A stretch of DNA of 64,000 bases from UBA4363 sp002393965 (lineage in GTDB: Bacteria; Bacteroidota; Bacteroidia; Bacteroidales; Paludibacteraceae), in the NCBI GenBank assembly GCA_946542925.1, contig CAMNLA010000045.1, positions 28,190-92,189 on the forward strand. The letters run 5' to 3'. Below, one piece after another: positions 25,578-34,685 of the stretch. The stretch's first letter is position 1; each line of letters opens with the position of its first letter. Under the pieces are notes generated by a model. It had not been told where the DNA came from and made no database searches. It saw nothing but the letters and a program-made list of their open reading frames with translations. Both the position numbers and the translations under genes were made by a program.

Positions 25578-26864
25578 ATGTCTAGACTTTACTTCCTACT
25601 CATCACTCTCCTATCGCTCTGCCCTCTCTGCGACTACGCTCGGACGGACAGTACTGCTTTATCACAGAACCTTCAGAGAGAACGCTCCGACGAGGATTCT
25701 CCCATCCGTATCCGTTCCGATATTCGAAAGACCGACCGGTTCATCGCTATGAATTCCGGTTTCGGGGAGGCACTGCTCACCAATGAATACCTGCGCGAAC
25801 GGAATAGCATGCCGTCCTATATCGCCGGGACTTTTAAGTTCGGAATGCGTGCCAATGGGAACCAATGGACCGACTACGCCTACGGAATGCCCTATATCGG
25901 TGTAGGCGTTTATTCCCTGAATATCTTTGGCAAGGAAAGCCGAATGGGTACGCCCGTCTCCATCTATCTCTTCAGCGGATCACGCATCAAGACATTCTCA
26001 CAACGCATGTGGTGGGCCTACGAATGGAATCTCGGTATGTCTTTCAACTGGAACCCCTACGACCCCTTCGACAATCCATACAACGTCACGCTGGGATCCT
26101 CCGTCAATGCACACATCGCACTGGCTTCCTATATCGCATGGGAAATCTCCAGACGATGGACCTTTAACTTCGGTGTACAACTCACCCATTTCTCCAACGG
26201 CGCTCAGAAACTTCCCAACAAGGGACTGAACCTCTATTCTGGTTTCTTCCAGGCCGATTTCCTGCTTGATAAAAGAAAGGAGTTCAAGAAACCAGACCCT
26301 TCTGAACTCGTCCCTCCTCCTTTCCGGAAACGCATCGACTACGATATCACTGCCACCGTCTCTTCCCATCAGATCACGTTCGATACCGTCGGGACTGGAC
26401 TGCCTACCGAATTTCTCAATAAGAAGTTCACCGTACTCGGCATGACGTTCTCTCCTATGTACGTTCCAACCTACAAGTACAAGTTCGGACCGTTCATCGA
26501 TTTCCTTTACGACGAGAGCATCGGAGCAAAAGCCTACATGCGCAGGAATCCCGCCGACGGACACGACTACATACGCTATTCCTACGGATCCGTCGGAAGC
26601 CGATTCTCGCTGGGACTGGGCATGAAAGGCGAGGTCGTTCTCCCCTACTACTCCGTGACAGGACAACTCGGATTCGACGTGATTCACGCCGACGATATGC
26701 TGCCACGCCTCTACCAGGTCATCGCTCTCAAACTTCCATTCGGAGACTGCCTCTATGGGGCCGTCGGCATTCGAGCCACCAACTTCTCACGCGCACAGTG
26801 TATCTATGCCTCCATCGGATATGCCATACCACAGATCTTCCATCGCAGACAATACCTCGAGTAA
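25578..26864 (+). CDS. PagL-like acyloxyacyl hydrolase family outer-membrane protein
   Basis: 428 residues with a signal peptide (cleavage near residues 20-22) and a barrel-like sequence. The PagL motif HFSNGAQKLPNKG places the catalytic pair at His204 and Ser206, as in lipid A 3-O-deacylase. The third PagL residue (Glu, 14 after the His) is Asn218 here. The protein is over twice the length of Proteobacterial PagL. It probably acts on lipid A or another acylated envelope lipid. Last gene of the amidohydrolase-DUF5686-lipid kinase cluster. The family is clear; the activity is inference. Confidence 0.8.
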   Translation: MSRLYFLLITLLSLCPLCDYARTDSTALSQNLQRERSDEDSPIRIRSDIRKTDRFIAMNSGFGEALLTNEYLRERNSMPSYIAGTFKFGMRANGNQWTDYAYGMPYIGVGVYSLNIFGKESRMGTPVSIYLFSGSRIKTFSQRMWWAYEWNLGMSFNWNPYDPFDNPYNVTLGSSVNAHIALASYIAWEISRRWTFNFGVQLTHFSNGAQKLPNKGLNLYSGFFQADFLLDKRKEFKKPDPSELVPPPFRKRIDYDITATVSSHQITFDTVGTGLPTEFLNKKFTVLGMTFSPMYVPTYKYKFGPFIDFLYDESIGAKAYMRRNPADGHDYIRYSYGSVGSRFSLGLGMKGEVVLPYYSVTGQLGFDVIHADDMLPRLYQVIALKLPFGDCLYGAVGIRATNFSRAQCIYASIGYAIPQIFHRRQYLE

Positions 26865-26931
26865 TTATTCCGATATAGAAAAAAAGAGAAAAACATCTTC
26901 GTTCTTGGGAATAATGAAAACGAAAAAAACG

Positions 26932-26939
26932 TATGTTTG
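26932..26939 (+). promoter_or_regulatory. -7 element of the propeller protein gene
   Basis: TATGTTTG, a perfect TAnnTTTG match, 39 nt before the ATG at 26978. The nearest upstream TTG (26905-26907) is 24 nt away, longer than the usual 19-21. Confidence 0.4.
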
Positions 26940-26977
26940 TAGGGAAAGAACATGCTTGATATAACACTCATGTACTT

Positions 26978-28690
26978 ATGAAGAAAATCTTTACCCTGAC
27001 AGCAATCGCTTTCCTTTGCTTCAACGCATCGGCAGCAACTCTGGAGGCCAGCACAACACAGCCGACCTATACCGGAACCTCGATCCCTCTCTTGAAAATT
27101 ACCAGCGGAAGCGGTAAGACATCCTACGTCAGCGGAGTCATCAACGACCCGACCGACCCGGCCGCTACCAAGGGCATCTATTTCCAGGCACCCTCTGGTA
27201 GTTCTCTCTCATTCACATCAAGCAATACCAACGTGGTCAAGACTTCCGATATCACCGCGACGGAAATCGAAAGCGGACGCTACGCCGTCAAAATCAAACC
27301 GACCGGTGTCGGATCCACCAAGATCACCGTCAAACTCTCCGGCGCTTCCGACTACACGATTCAGTACGCCGCAAGCAAGGCAAGCGCAGAACCTTCGCGG
27401 ACTACTTGGTTGGCAGGTAGCTCGGACGCTTCCGCTGTAGCGGAAGTCGGCGACGGATACTTCTTCGTGGCGGACGACGAGAACAATCTCATTCGTCTCT
27501 ATAACATGAACGAGTCCGGAATGCCTGTCAAGGAAATCGACGTCACTTCCATGGCAGGAGGAAGTGCGGGCGAGGAGTTCGATATCGAAGGCGCTTCCGT
27601 GAGCGACGACGGACAGACCATCTACTGGATTGCCTCCTTTTCCAATAGCAAGAAAGGAAAACAGAAAGAATACAGAAACCGCGTTTTCTCTACCAAACTG
27701 TCCGGATCCGGCATCAACGCATCCCTCTCTGCAGGAGCCTATAGCACCAAGATGCGCGACGCTCTCATTGCTTTCGGCGACGCCTGCAATTGGGATTTCT
27801 CCGCCTCCGCTTCCTACGCCAATTCCATGATCCCGAAACGCATCGATGGATTCAATATCGAAGGTCTGACGCTTCAGAAAGGAGGAGAAGCGGCCTACGT
27901 TGCTTTCCGAGCTCCGTGCGTGCCGCTCAAAGGGGTCGCTCCGACAGCCTCCAACCGCAAATACGCCGTCATGGCACCCGTTACCAATTTTGAGACCATG
28001 CTCGCTGGAAGTGGCCTCAGTAGCATCAACCCTTCTTTCGGAGAACCAGTTCTCTTTGACTTCGGTGGACTCGGAATACGCGCGCTCGAACGCGTCGGCG
28101 ACTACTACGTCATCATCGCCGGACTCTTCGAGGGTGGTGGTCACCCGAAAGCATACCTCTGGGACGGAACAACCAATACGGACGGATCACCTATCACGAC
28201 CGAGGGCGAACACCTCTCTGTCATTGACATTGATATGAGCGATCTGGTACAGACCGAAGGAACCGAGGTGGAAGGACACCCGGAAGCCATCTCCGTTCAG
28301 CAGGATGGAAACAACATCATCATCCATATCGTCTGCGACAACGGTGCCGTCGATCTCTATGGAGACGGCAAGACAGCGAAGGAGTATGGCGCCGACTCTA
28401 AGAAATTCCCATGGGCAAAGTTCCGCAAGGATACCTATGTCTATGAACTGACTGCCTCAACTCCCGTTGACGAACACGAACTGACTGCATCTCTCTCCTG
28501 CAGCCTCATCGGAAACGTACTGACTGTCTCCGGTCTTCACGAAGGAATGCCCGTAATCGTTGCCTCTTACGACGGCAAAGTAATCGATACCGCCACAGCT
28601 GAAGGCGAGACCTACACCGTACGACTGCCTTCAACCAATACAACCTACATCGTCAAGGTCGGAAATAAAAGCATGAAACTCTACTATTGA
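26978..28690 (+). CDS. Secreted DUF3616-like beta-propeller protein with T9SS-like C-terminus
   Basis: 570 residues. The signal peptide ends around AASA-ATLEA. An Ig-like segment follows (to about residue 130), then a propeller resembling DUF3616: DIEGASVSDDGQTIYW, FNIEGLTL, GLGIRALERVGDYYVIIAG. The last about 80 residues resemble a type A sorting domain of the type IX secretion system (ASYDGKVIDTA, then YIVKVGNKSMKL). PorQ is encoded at 45614-46636, so the system is probably present. Ligand or reaction unknown. Followed after 24 nt by the OmpA lipoprotein gene. Confidence 0.75.
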   Translation: MKKIFTLTAIAFLCFNASAATLEASTTQPTYTGTSIPLLKITSGSGKTSYVSGVINDPTDPAATKGIYFQAPSGSSLSFTSSNTNVVKTSDITATEIESGRYAVKIKPTGVGSTKITVKLSGASDYTIQYAASKASAEPSRTTWLAGSSDASAVAEVGDGYFFVADDENNLIRLYNMNESGMPVKEIDVTSMAGGSAGEEFDIEGASVSDDGQTIYWIASFSNSKKGKQKEYRNRVFSTKLSGSGINASLSAGAYSTKMRDALIAFGDACNWDFSASASYANSMIPKRIDGFNIEGLTLQKGGEAAYVAFRAPCVPLKGVAPTASNRKYAVMAPVTNFETMLAGSGLSSINPSFGEPVLFDFGGLGIRALERVGDYYVIIAGLFEGGGHPKAYLWDGTTNTDGSPITTEGEHLSVIDIDMSDLVQTEGTEVEGHPEAISVQQDGNNIIIHIVCDNGAVDLYGDGKTAKEYGADSKKFPWAKFRKDTYVYELTASTPVDEHELTASLSCSLIGNVLTVSGLHEGMPVIVASYDGKVIDTATAEGETYTVRLPSTNTTYIVKVGNKSMKLYY

Positions 28691-28714
28691 TAATCAAAAA
28701 GAACAACGCCTACT

Positions 28715-29662
28715 ATGAAAAAAATCTGCCTTCTCGGAGTCCTCATCACAGGCATCTGTCTGACAGGTTGTAAGTCTCTCTACAAATGCGGAGACCCGGT
28801 CCCGGCTAAGAAAGGGGTCATGGGCAAACGACTCAAAGCCGTGGTCAACGAACGAGACCTGCTCTGCAACCGTATTTCCGAAAACGACAGCATCATCTCT
28901 TCGCTCATCGACGATACCACCCGACTCTTCCAGGAAGGACTCGCGAAAGATCGGTTCATCTCCGAACTCGGACAGGCAAATGCCAGACTGCAGAATAACT
29001 ACGAGGCACTGCAGAACGACCGCATTTCCGATGCCGAGAAGTTCAATGTCGCCCTCAAACAGAAAAGCGACGAACTCGCACTGAAAGAGAAGGAACTCGC
29101 CGAACGCGAAAACAGGCTGAAGGAACTCAAGGAGGCTCTTGACAAGAAGGACGAGGCGACAACAAAACTCAACAATGCAATACGTAACGCACTGCTCGGA
29201 TTCCGGGACGACGAACTGACGGTCGAAGAACGCGACGGAAAGGTCTATGTCTCTCTCAGCAACAAACTGCTCTTTAACTCTGGTAGCGCTACCGTAGGCG
29301 AGCAGGGAAAACAGGCGCTGCAGAAACTGGCAGAGGTGATGCTCAAGAACCCCGATATCGATATCGAGGTCGAAGGACATACCGACAACGACCAGTTCCG
29401 TTCACGTACGACTAACGAAACCGACGGACGAATCTACGTACGCGACAATTGGGATCTCAGCGTCATGCGCGCAACAAGCGTGGTCAAGGTCCTGACGGAC
29501 GAATACAAGGTTGACCCTAAACGCATCCGGGCTTCCGGACGAGGTGAGTTCTTCCCGAAAGACGATAACGCTACCGCCGAAGGGAAGGCAAAGAACAGAC
29601 GGACAGAAATAGTTCTCACACCGAAACTTGACGAAGTGATGAAACTCCTCAAAAAGAAATAG
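28715..29662 (+). CDS. OmpA-family lipoprotein
   Basis: 315 residues. Lipoprotein signal with lipobox LTGC (Cys19), a long coiled-coil middle (about 45-155, Lys/Glu/Leu heptads), then an OmpA-like peptidoglycan-binding domain: LFNSGSATV, VEGHTDND, NWDLSVMRA, ASGRGEFFP and NRRTEIVL. It should tether an outer-membrane or inner-membrane lipid anchor to the cell wall. 24 nt after the propeller protein gene and ended by a good terminator. Confidence 0.92.
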   Translation: MKKICLLGVLITGICLTGCKSLYKCGDPVPAKKGVMGKRLKAVVNERDLLCNRISENDSIISSLIDDTTRLFQEGLAKDRFISELGQANARLQNNYEALQNDRISDAEKFNVALKQKSDELALKEKELAERENRLKELKEALDKKDEATTKLNNAIRNALLGFRDDELTVEERDGKVYVSLSNKLLFNSGSATVGEQGKQALQKLAEVMLKNPDIDIEVEGHTDNDQFRSRTTNETDGRIYVRDNWDLSVMRATSVVKVLTDEYKVDPKRIRASGRGEFFPKDDNATAEGKAKNRRTEIVLTPKLDEVMKLLKKK

Positions 29663-29706
29663 GCGTATCTCCCCGTCACCAACCGACGGGTAACCTTCAA
29701 GTTATG

Positions 29707-29758
29707 AAAAGCGAAAACACCGCATGAGACTTCATGTTTGTGTGTTTTCGCTTTTTTT
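29707..29758 (+). terminator. Intrinsic terminator after the OmpA gene
   Basis: 14-bp perfect stem (29707-29720 with 29742-29755) followed by T residues. The -33 box of the next promoter lies within its loop. Confidence 0.8.
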
Positions 29759-29769
29759 ATCTACCTTTG
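29737..29769 (+). promoter_or_regulatory. Promoter of the acyltransferase gene
   Basis: TTTG (29737-29740), 21-nt spacer, TACCTTTG (29762-29769). It is embedded in the preceding terminator. Start of transcription near 29776. Confidence 0.65.
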
Positions 29770-29813
29770 TGACCGTTTTTTGAAGATTCTTTTTTTTGTG
29801 AACCGATTATTTC

Positions 29814-30857
29814 ATGGCGGCAAAAAGGACTGCAGAAAAGGATAGAAACTCTCTTACAATGAAACCTTTATTAGAGCCTGTTGACAGAGCGCTCCTCATC
29901 AAGGAACTGGACGCTTCTAAGTTCATACGAAATACCAATAAAGGTGGCAATCAACTCTACATTGTCACCGCACAGGATTCTCCTAATGTCATGCGCGAAA
30001 TCGGACGACTGCGCGAATGGTCTTTCCGACTCGACGGAGGTGGGTCGGGAGAACCGATCGACATCTCTCCTTACGACTCCATGGAGAAACCCTACAAACA
30101 ACTGATCGTCTGGGACCCGGAAGCACAGGAGATCACCGGTGGATACCGCTACATACACGGACAGGACGTCGTCCTCCTTCCCGACGGACAACCCAAGATC
30201 GTCATGGCACACATGTTCGACTTCTCGGAGAAGTTCATCAAAGAATACCTGCCATACACCATCGAACTCGGAAGAGCTTTCATACACCCTGACTACCAGT
30301 CGTCCAAGATGGGCGCCAAGAGCATCTTTGCTTTCGACAATCTCTGGGATGGACTGCTCGTACTCAATTATTTCGAACCAGAGGTACGATACGTCATGGG
30401 AAAGGTCACCGTCTACCAGGACACCAAGGAGATCGTACAGAAAGCCATCTTCTATTTCCTCAACCATGTCTGCGCCGGAGAGAGAGGACTCATGACATGC
30501 AAAAACACCTTCTTTGGACCCGATACGAAAGTCGAGCCCGAAATAGAAGCAATCTTTGAGGGATGCGATTCGCGCATGGATAAGTTCACCGCTCTGAGCA
30601 AGTTTGCTCGCACGCACGGCGAGAACGTTCCGCCACTCATATCCAGCTATTTCAAACTCTCCAACCAGATGAGCGTATTCGGTACAGGAATCAATACCGG
30701 ATTCGGCGATATCATCGACACCGCAATGATGGTCAAGGTCTCCGAAATCGATCCTCAACGATGGAGCCGACACGTGGACTCTTTCCTCCGCGACCGCGCA
30801 TTCCGCGAAGAGAACCATATCATCGAAGATGCGGCTCACCCGCTCACGAAGGCTTAA
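29814..30857 (+). CDS. GNAT-fold N-acyltransferase, OlsB/GlsB-like
   Basis: 347 residues with no signal peptide. The region GRLREWSFRLDGGG, then QLIVWDPEAQEITGGYRY and ELGRAFIHPDYQSSK, matches the hemolysin-like acyltransferase family that includes ornithine-lipid OlsB and Bacteroides glycine-lipid GlsB (established families; the match here is by eye). The likely reaction is N-acylation of an amino acid with a 3-hydroxy fatty acid. The partner O-acyltransferase (GlsA or PlsC-like) is not adjacent. A second in-frame ATG at 29859 is a possible start. Own promoter, and a terminator shared with uvrA. Confidence 0.7.
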   Translation: MAAKRTAEKDRNSLTMKPLLEPVDRALLIKELDASKFIRNTNKGGNQLYIVTAQDSPNVMREIGRLREWSFRLDGGGSGEPIDISPYDSMEKPYKQLIVWDPEAQEITGGYRYIHGQDVVLLPDGQPKIVMAHMFDFSEKFIKEYLPYTIELGRAFIHPDYQSSKMGAKSIFAFDNLWDGLLVLNYFEPEVRYVMGKVTVYQDTKEIVQKAIFYFLNHVCAGERGLMTCKNTFFGPDTKVEPEIEAIFEGCDSRMDKFTALSKFARTHGENVPPLISSYFKLSNQMSVFGTGINTGFGDIIDTAMMVKVSEIDPQRWSRHVDSFLRDRAFREENHIIEDAAHPLTKA

Positions 30858-30875
30858 TACATTCCCTCTCAGGGA

Positions 30876-30916
30876 AGCAGAAAGCGCCGACAGTTTCCCT
30901 GCCGGCGCTTTCTGCT
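30876..30916. terminator. Hairpin between convergent acyltransferase and uvrA genes
   Basis: 14-bp stem (30876-30889 with 30903-30916) located between two convergent genes, 18 nt from each stop codon. T runs are short on both sides, so it may act as a bidirectional terminator of moderate strength. Confidence 0.6.
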
Positions 30917-30933
30917 TTGATACCAGTGCTCCG

Positions 30934-33774
30934 TCAGATCATTTTCTCTTTCAGGCTCTGAGCCGTATAGGATTTCTTACATTTCAACAAGGCCTCCGGC
31001 GTGCCCTCAAAAACGACGTTTCCGCCTTCCTGACCTCCCTCCGGACCCATGTCGATGACATGATCCGCACATTTGATGACATCAAGGTTATGCTCGATGA
31101 TGACAACCGTATGCCCCTTCTCTATCAACTGATCAAAGGCCTTCAATAGAGTCTTGATGTCATGGATATGCAAACCAGTCGTCGGCTCGTCAAAAATGAA
31201 AATCACAGGCGACTTCTTCTCTTCACACAGGAACGAAGCCAACTTGACACGCTGACTCTCTCCGCCAGATAGCGTACTGCTGCTCTGTCCCAGACGGACA
31301 TATCCGATGCCTACATCCTGCAATGGACGCAGACGCTCTACGATACGCTGACAGATGGGATTACTGTCCCTGCCGAAGAATTCAATCGCTTGATTGACGG
31401 TCATCTCCAGAATCTCATGTATGTTCTTGCCATTGTACTGGACATCCAGGATCTCACTCTTGAAACGACGACCGTGACACGCATCACACTCCAAAACCAA
31501 ATCAGCCATGAACTGCATCTCTACAGTCACCGTTCCCTCTCCCTGACATTCTTCACAACGCCCGCCGTCCACGTTGAAAGAGAAATAAGCAGGCGTGAAT
31601 CCCATCTGCTTGGAGAGCTGCTGCTCCGCAAACAAACGACGGATCTCATCATACGCTTTCAGATAGGTCACCGGATTGCTACGCGAGGAATGACCAATCG
31701 GATTCTGATCGACAAATTCCACATCTGTCGCCAGATTCAGGCTGCCAGACAACGTACCTTGAAGGCCAGGATGCTCCACCACGCCGTCGTAATAGCGCTT
31801 GAGGGCCGTATAGAATTCGTCGCAGACAAGCGACGACTTGCCACTGCCGCTCACACCCGTCACAACCGTCATCACTCCCAAAGGGAACTTCACACTGACA
31901 CCCTTCAGGTTGTTCTCACAGGCATTCTTCACCTCTATGTAGTTATGCCAACGGCGACGCGTACGCGGAATCGGAACGATTTCTTGACCCGTCAGGTATT
32001 TCAGGGTGAAGGATTGCGACGCAGCGGCCTTCAACGGGGTCACGTCACTCAGGTTTCCAGCATAGACAACATTTCCACCGTTTCTGCCTGCCAATGGACC
32101 AATGTCAATGATGTAATCCGCCGATTGGATGATTTCCTCATCATGCTCAACGACAACAACCGTATTACCCAAGGACTGCAATTCTCGCAATACCTTGATG
32201 AGACGCTGCGTGTCTCGCGCATGAAGCCCGATACTCGGCTCGTCAAGGATATACAATGAACCAACCAGCGGGGCTCCCAGCGAAGTCGCCAGGTTGATGC
32301 GCTGACTCTCTCCTCCCGATAGCGTATTGCTCAACCGGTCAAGGGTCAGATAACCCAATCCCACGTCCATTAGGAACGTAATTCGACTGCTGATCTCTGT
32401 CAACAGACGCTTGGCTGTCTCCGCATCGCTTTTGCTTAACCTTAGTTTCTGAAAGAAAACCTGCAACTGCGACACCGGCATCCGAACCAGTTCGGTGATC
32501 GATTTACCTCCGACTTTCACATAGCCAGCCTCTTTCTTCAACCGACTCCCCTGACACGTCGGACAGGTAGTCTTTCCCCTGTAACGCGCCAGCATCACTC
32601 GATACTGTATCTTGTATTGGTTGTTCTTGACAAAGTCGAAAAAGTCATTGATGCCGTGAAAATAGGAGGTCCCTTCCCATAACATCTGCTTTTCTCTATC
32701 ACTCAACTGATAATACGGACGATGGATAGGGAATTCGCATTTCCCGGCATTAGCGATCAACTCTTTCTTCCATTCACTCATCACCTCCCCACGCCAACAG
32801 ACAACGGCATCTTCATACACACTCAGCGATTTGTTCGGAATGACGAGATTCTCATCGATGCCCACTACCTTTCCGAATCCCTGACACGTCGGACAGGCTC
32901 CCAAAGGGTTGTTGAAACTGAAAAGCTGCTCGTTGGGCTTCTCAAAGGTGATGCCGTCTGCCTCATATTGCGAGGAAAAGGTCTTCTTCTTCACTTCCTC
33001 TCCTTGGTACATCCAGACAACACAACGGCCCTTACCCTCATAAAAGGCACTTTCGATGGAGTCCGTCATACGGCTGACCGTGGACGATTCTTCATTCACC
33101 GTCAGACGATCTACGACAATCAGAAGTTTCTTGCGACATTTCTGCAGGGCATCTTCGCCCTTTGATATCGCATCCGTAATCTTCACCACCTCTTCTTCGA
33201 TGGTCAGACGGCTGTATCCCTGCTGTACAAGGACTTCCAACTGCTGACTCAGTGTCCGGCCTTCCGATACGATGAGAGGGAAAAGCAACATCAGACGCGT
33301 GCCCGACGGATACGTGAGGATATAGTTCACGACATCCTCCGGCGTATGACTTCGCACTTCTTCGCCCGATAGGGGTGAATAGGTCCTGCCTATTCGGGCA
33401 TATAACAATTTCAGATAGTCATATATCTCAGTACTGGTCCCCACCGTTGAGCGGGGGTTACGCATGTTCACCTTCTGCTCAATTGCTATGGCTGGTGGAA
33501 TACCCTTGATGAGGTCTGCTTCCGGCTTCTGCAGACTGCCCAGAAACTGACGCGCATAGGCCGAGAGACTCTCTACATAGCGACGCTGTCCTTCCGCATA
33601 GAGCGTATCAAACGCCAATGAGGACTTCCCACTCCCGCTCAGGCCCGTTATCACTACAAATTGGTTGCGCGGAATCTCTACGTCTATGTGCTTCAGGTTA
33701 TGAACCGATACTCCCTTCAGGACAATATTGCCCTTTGACTGAACGGTTTGCTCTTTCTGAGTCTTCTTTGACAT
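30934..33774 (-). CDS. uvrA: Excinuclease ABC subunit A
   Basis: DNA damage-sensing ATPase of nucleotide excision repair. 946 residues with two ABC modules: Walker A GLSGSGKSSL near residue 44 and GVSGSGKSSL near 635, signatures LSGGESQR near 480 and 833, and zinc-binding CPTCQGFG and CEECQGEG. Length is normal. Alone on its transcript; a perfect -7 box lies 30 nt upstream. Convergent with the acyltransferase gene. Confidence 0.97.
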   Translation of the reverse strand: MSKKTQKEQTVQSKGNIVLKGVSVHNLKHIDVEIPRNQFVVITGLSGSGKSSLAFDTLYAEGQRRYVESLSAYARQFLGSLQKPEADLIKGIPPAIAIEQKVNMRNPRSTVGTSTEIYDYLKLLYARIGRTYSPLSGEEVRSHTPEDVVNYILTYPSGTRLMLLFPLIVSEGRTLSQQLEVLVQQGYSRLTIEEEVVKITDAISKGEDALQKCRKKLLIVVDRLTVNEESSTVSRMTDSIESAFYEGKGRCVVWMYQGEEVKKKTFSSQYEADGITFEKPNEQLFSFNNPLGACPTCQGFGKVVGIDENLVIPNKSLSVYEDAVVCWRGEVMSEWKKELIANAGKCEFPIHRPYYQLSDREKQMLWEGTSYFHGINDFFDFVKNNQYKIQYRVMLARYRGKTTCPTCQGSRLKKEAGYVKVGGKSITELVRMPVSQLQVFFQKLRLSKSDAETAKRLLTEISSRITFLMDVGLGYLTLDRLSNTLSGGESQRINLATSLGAPLVGSLYILDEPSIGLHARDTQRLIKVLRELQSLGNTVVVVEHDEEIIQSADYIIDIGPLAGRNGGNVVYAGNLSDVTPLKAAASQSFTLKYLTGQEIVPIPRTRRRWHNYIEVKNACENNLKGVSVKFPLGVMTVVTGVSGSGKSSLVCDEFYTALKRYYDGVVEHPGLQGTLSGSLNLATDVEFVDQNPIGHSSRSNPVTYLKAYDEIRRLFAEQQLSKQMGFTPAYFSFNVDGGRCEECQGEGTVTVEMQFMADLVLECDACHGRRFKSEILDVQYNGKNIHEILEMTVNQAIEFFGRDSNPICQRIVERLRPLQDVGIGYVRLGQSSSTLSGGESQRVKLASFLCEEKKSPVIFIFDEPTTGLHIHDIKTLLKAFDQLIEKGHTVVIIEHNLDVIKCADHVIDMGPEGGQEGGNVVFEGTPEALLKCKKSYTAQSLKEKMI

Positions 33775-33803
33775 TTTTTCTGACTGCGGTATTCTTGAAT
33801 AGA

Positions 33804-33811
33804 CAAAGATA
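33804..33811 (-). promoter_or_regulatory. -7 element of uvrA
   Basis: Minus-strand TATCTTTG, perfect TAnnTTTG, 30 nt before the uvrA ATG. No clear -33 box. Confidence 0.45.
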
Positions 33812-33876
33812 ATGATTATCCGGAATTAGGCATGTGATTCCACCCTTTCGATAGTGCACGCTTTCAACCATTTTCT

Positions 33877-33884
33877 TATTTTTG
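33877..33884 (+). promoter_or_regulatory. -7 element of the superoxide dismutase gene
   Basis: TATTTTTG, 29 nt before the ATG at 33913. It is divergent from the uvrA promoter 66 nt away. The -33 region is weak. Confidence 0.45.
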
Positions 33885-33912
33885 TATCTGTAATACCATT
33901 ATCTTCTTTTTC

Positions 33913-34557
33913 ATGCATACGATTGACATCTCTTCTCTTGACCTGCATCGACCTGTCAATGGACAATTCCAAATTCAGCCGCTCCCCTATGACAAGACAA
34001 TGCTGACTCCCGCCATCTCCGGCGAGACTCTCTCCTATCATCACGACAAGCACTACGCTGGGTATGTCAACAAACTGAATGAATTGTTTGACAACGACGA
34101 GTTTCAGACATTCAAAGGACTTTCACTCGAAGAGATAATCTTGAACGCTCCGCAAAGTGTTCTGACAAACCAGGCAGGACAGATCCTCAACCACGAACTC
34201 TATTTCGAGCAATTTCTGTCTCCCGACTATGCCTCAGAACCTTCCTCCGCTTTGGCTGATGCCATAATCAATCAGTACGGAAGCATCGACTCGTTTAAGT
34301 CCGAATTTGAAAACAAGGGAGTCGCTCTCTTTGGATCTGGCTGGGTCTGGCTGTCAAGTGATGCTGACGGCACACTCTACATCACACAGGAAAAGGATGC
34401 TTCCAATCCCATAAGCAAAGGACTGCGGCCACTACTGACGTTCGATGTGTGGGAACATGCCTATTATCTCGACTACCAGAACCGACGAGCCTCTCACCTC
34501 GATGCGCTCTGGAGCATCCTGAATTGGAGACTGATTAACACACGATACATTCATTAG
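33913..34557 (+). CDS. sodB: Superoxide dismutase, Fe/Mn family
   Basis: Converts superoxide to oxygen and peroxide in the cytoplasm. All four metal ligands are visible: His43 (SYHHDKHY), His94 (ILNHELYF), Asp178 and His182 (DVWEHAYYLDY). FGSGWVWL precedes the last pair. 214 residues, with about 15 more at the N-terminus than usual. Iron versus manganese cannot be decided; Bacteroidales enzymes are often cambialistic. Single-gene unit next to uvrA. Confidence 0.94.
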   Translation: MHTIDISSLDLHRPVNGQFQIQPLPYDKTMLTPAISGETLSYHHDKHYAGYVNKLNELFDNDEFQTFKGLSLEEIILNAPQSVLTNQAGQILNHELYFEQFLSPDYASEPSSALADAIINQYGSIDSFKSEFENKGVALFGSGWVWLSSDADGTLYITQEKDASNPISKGLRPLLTFDVWEHAYYLDYQNRRASHLDALWSILNWRLINTRYIH

Positions 34558-34685
34558 TCCTTTGTGGGGTACCATGGCATAGTTCGGGTAAATGCGGCCT
34601 TTGCTCGTTGGGCTTACAAAAAAAAGGACTAAAAAAAGACTCGGCTTTCTCTCTGGCACGGACCTTCGCCGCCTCCAACCGAGTG

